A stretch of DNA of 64,000 nt from Alteriqipengyuania abyssalis (lineage in GTDB: Bacteria > Pseudomonadota > Alphaproteobacteria > Sphingomonadales > Sphingomonadaceae), in NCBI RefSeq assembly GCF_019857185.1, contig NZ_JAHWXP010000001.1, forward strand, positions 496,001-560,000, read 5' to 3'. The position numbers were made by a program, and so were the translations under genes. Every line of letters starts with the position of its first letter. The first letter of the stretch is position 1. Below are positions 61,822-64,000 of the stretch, piece by piece. The notes beneath the pieces are model-generated. The model was not told the origin of the DNA. It searched no databases and saw only the letters and a list, made by a program, of their open reading frames with translations.

Positions 61822-63185
61822 TGAGCGATCCCAAACCCAAGCTGCTGATCGTCGAAGACGACGAAGGCCTGCAGACGCAGCTCAAATGGGCCTTCGAAGG
61901 CTATCAGGTGTTCGTGGCCGGTACGCGCGAGGATGCCCTGGCGATCCTGCGCGCCGAGGCACCGCCGGTGGTCACGCTCGACCTCGGCCTGCCGCCCGAT
62001 CCGGACGGCACGAGCGAGGGCTTCGCCGTGCTCCACGCAATTATGGAACAGGCGCCCGCGACCAAGGTGATTATCGCCAGTGGGCACGGCGCGCATGAAA
62101 GCGTGCTCGATGCGATCGCGGCGGGAGCCTACGATTTCTACCACAAGCCGGTCGACATCGCGGCGCTCGAACTGATCATATCGCGTGCGCTCAACCTCCA
62201 CCGGATCGAGGCGGAGAACCGCCGCCTGGCGGAGAAGGTGGGCAAGACCAAGACCGTCCTCGGCACGCTGATCACCGGTGCGCCCGAGATGGTGAAGGTC
62301 GCCCGCACGATCGAGCGGGTGGCGAACACCGACGCTTCGATGATGCTTTTGGGCGCAAGCGGGACGGGCAAGGAACTGCTGGCACGCGGCCTGCATGATG
62401 CAAGCCCGCGCCGAGACGGGGCCTTCGTTGCGATCAACTGCGCCGCAATCCCCGAAAACCTGCTCGAAAGCGAGCTGTTCGGGCACGAGAAGGGCGCGTT
62501 TACCGGGGCGGTCAAGACCACCGAGGGCAAGATCGAAGCCGCGCATGGTGGCACGCTGTTCCTCGACGAGGTGGGCGACATTCCGCTGGCCCTTCAGGTC
62601 AAACTGCTCCGATTTCTGCAGGAACGCACGATCGAGCGGATCGGCGGCCGCAAGGCGATTGCGGTCGACACGCGGATCGTGTGCGCCACCCACCGCGATC
62701 TCGACGCGATGATCGGCGAAGAGACGTTCCGCGAGGATCTCTACTACCGCATGGCGGAGATCGTCGTGCGCATCCCCTCGCTCAGCGAACGCGCAGGCGA
62801 TGCCGCGCTGCTGGCCAAGGCCTTCCTCAACCGCTTCGCGCAGGAGATGAACCCGGTGGTGAAGGGGTTTGCGCCCGATGCGCTCGCCGCGCTCGATGCG
62901 CACAGGTGGCCGGGCAATGTCCGCGAGCTGGAGAACCGCGTGAAACGTGCGGTGATCATGGCCGACGGCAAGCTGGTCAGCGCCGAAGACCTCGACCTTA
63001 CATCACCGGACATGAACGATGCTGCGCCCCTCAACCTCAAGGGCGCGCGCGAGCAGGTCGACCGGCAGGTGATCCGCAAGGCGCTGGCGCGGACCGAGGG
63101 CAATATCTCGGGCAGCGCGAAGCTGCTCGGCGTGTCGCGGCCGACGCTGTACGATCTGCTCAAGCAGTACGATCTGCAGAACTAG
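61821..63185 (+). CDS. prsR: PEP-CTERM-box sigma54-dependent response regulator
   Basis: This 454-residue regulator has a receiver domain with phosphoacceptor D54 ('VVTLDLGLPPDPDG'), a sigma54 AAA+ domain with Walker A GASGTGKE (178-185), the GAFTGA loop and 'WPGNVRELENRVKRAVI', and a Fis-type helix-turn-helix ('NISGSAKLLGVSRPTLYDLLKQYDL'). It activates sigma54 promoters of exopolysaccharide and PEP-CTERM protein genes, driven by PrsK. Its TAG overlaps the stop codon of the convergent DUF475 gene (CTAG). Confidence 0.94.
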   Translation: MSDPKPKLLIVEDDEGLQTQLKWAFEGYQVFVAGTREDALAILRAEAPPVVTLDLGLPPDPDGTSEGFAVLHAIMEQAPATKVIIASGHGAHESVLDAIAAGAYDFYHKPVDIAALELIISRALNLHRIEAENRRLAEKVGKTKTVLGTLITGAPEMVKVARTIERVANTDASMMLLGASGTGKELLARGLHDASPRRDGAFVAINCAAIPENLLESELFGHEKGAFTGAVKTTEGKIEAAHGGTLFLDEVGDIPLALQVKLLRFLQERTIERIGGRKAIAVDTRIVCATHRDLDAMIGEETFREDLYYRMAEIVVRIPSLSERAGDAALLAKAFLNRFAQEMNPVVKGFAPDALAALDAHRWPGNVRELENRVKRAVIMADGKLVSAEDLDLTSPDMNDAAPLNLKGAREQVDRQVIRKALARTEGNISGSAKLLGVSRPTLYDLLKQYDLQN

Positions 63186-64000
63186 GCAGTCTCGCGCTCG
63201 GCCCCGTGCTTGCGGTTGTAGCGCATCGACCACAGCAGAGAGATGCCGATCAGCACCGCGCCGATCAGGCCGGTGATGCTTTCCGAAATATGGAATTTCG
63301 CCGACAGCAGCATGATCAGGCCCAGCGCGATGATCGCCCAGAACGCGCCATGCTCGAGGAAGCGGTACTTGGTCAGCGTGCCCGCGCGCACGAGGTGGAC
63401 CGTCATCGACCGCACGAACAGCGCCCCGATGCTCAGCCCCAGCGCGATGATCAGCATGTTGTTGGACAGCGCGAAGGCCCCGATCACCCCGTCGAATGAA
63501 AAGCTCGCGTCGAGCACTTCCAGATAGAGGAAGCCGCCCAGACCCGATCGCACCGCGCCCTCGGCCATCTTGCGGCGTTCCACCTTGTCCAGCACCGTGC
63601 CGATTGCATCGACCGCGATATAGGTGACCAGGCCCAGAATGCCGGCGGTCAGGAACACCATCGCCTCACCTTCGGGCAGCATCGTGGAAATGCCGTAGAG
63701 CATCAGCAGCAGGATGCCGATCTCCGCCGCGCGGATTTCGGAGAAGCGGCGTAGCGCCAGCTCCAGCCCGCGGATCCAGTCGACATCCTTGTCGCCGTCG
63801 AAGAAGAAATTCAGCCCGACCATGGTCAGGAAGGCACCGCCGAAGCCTGCGATACCGACATGCGCCGACGATACGATCGCCTCGTAGCGCTCCGGATCGT
63901 TGAGCGAGAGGTCTATTGCCGACAGCGGATCGAGGTTGGCCGCTACGGCCACAATGGCGAGCGGGAAGACGATCCGCATCCCGAACACCGCGATCAGGAT
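63182..64000 (-). CDS. DUF475/TerC-like membrane protein (N-terminus missing)
   Basis: The frame is open from the stop at 63182 to the window edge and gives 272 C-terminal residues. It is a multispanning membrane protein with 'ILIAVFGMRIVFPLAIVAV', 'GGFLYLEVLDASFSFDGVIGAFALSNNMLIIALGLSIGALFVRSMTVHLV', the DASFSFD(G)VIGAFA core of DUF475, a TerC relative. The acidic residues in that helix may bind metal. Family members lie beside XrtA loci in some bacteria. The start lies beyond the window; a GTG at 63988 is not the true start because conserved residues precede it. Confidence 0.9.
   Translation of the reverse strand: MLIAVFGMRIVFPLAIVAVAANLDPLSAIDLSLNDPERYEAIVSSAHVGIAGFGGAFLTMVGLNFFFDGDKDVDWIRGLELALRRFSEIRAAEIGILLLMLYGISTMLPEGEAMVFLTAGILGLVTYIAVDAIGTVLDKVERRKMAEGAVRSGLGGFLYLEVLDASFSFDGVIGAFALSNNMLIIALGLSIGALFVRSMTVHLVRAGTLTKYRFLEHGAFWAIIALGLIMLLSAKFHISESITGLIGAVLIGISLLWSMRYNRKHGAERETA

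Overview
The window looks like a GC-rich chromosomal segment of an alphaproteobacterium of the Sphingomonadales, most likely an Erythrobacter-type genus. The evidence is the typical content: an XrtA/PEP-CTERM regulatory block (TIGR03013 glycosyltransferase, PrsK, PrsR), a TonB-dependent receptor with a TetR regulator, ZapA - 6S RNA - 5-formyl-THF cyclo-ligase synteny, DUF2842 and SdhE proteins, and dispersed hairpin repeats. The assignment is inferred from protein content; no rRNA is present.

Layout. (1) 1-8760: right end of a prophage with podovirus-like (P22-type) ejection genes: a GNAT-like protein, a DNA-transfer protein, a Gly/Arg-rich protein, a 1610-residue polyvalent protein (nuclease + LPD38-like region + M15 peptidase), a DUF5681-like protein and three tiny proteins sharing an RLxxLE helix. 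It abuts the 3' end of tRNA-Asn at 8981, a classic integration geometry. (2) 9.1-23.7 kb: housekeeping genes: NAD kinase, an EAL phosphodiesterase, Mfd, SdhE, RecG, low-molecular-weight phosphatase, DUF885 peptidase, UbiB-like kinase, YqaE, HerA-like ATPase. (3) 23.0-29.8 kb: an accessory import/hydrolysis island: TetR regulator, TonB receptor, a divergent pair of an atypical M28-like hydrolase and a lipoprotein carboxylesterase, with a strong inverted-repeat operator between the two arms. (4) 29.9-38.2 kb: tRNA-Pro, thyA, branched-chain ketoacid dehydrogenase E1a/E1b/E2, tRNA-Asp, glutathione transferase, Fpg glycosylase, fthC, 6S RNA, zapA. (5) 38.8-45.9 kb: central carbon genes tkt, gap, pgk and class I fba, with a PaaI thioesterase and a flavodoxin-like protein. 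(6) 45.9-54.7 kb: thiE, M23 peptidase, efp, suhB, tRNA-Leu, SLC13 permease, M20 amidohydrolase, carbonic anhydrase. (7) 54.5-57.9 kb: isocitrate lyase divergent from a ScfR/RamB-type regulator, implying local control of the glyoxylate shunt. (8) 58.3-63.2 kb: PEP-CTERM/exopolysaccharide glycosyltransferase and its two-component system, then a truncated DUF475/TerC-like membrane protein running off the end.

How it works together: genes are tightly packed, with many 1-4 base overlaps. Several convergent pairs have abutting or overlapping stop codons and no room for a terminator. Three of the four tRNA genes and the 6S RNA have readable sigma70-type promoters with 17-base spacers; two of these reuse the terminal codons of the upstream protein gene. 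No stretch over 300 bases lacks an assigned gene. Most large open frames antisense to these genes are GC-driven shadows and were left out.
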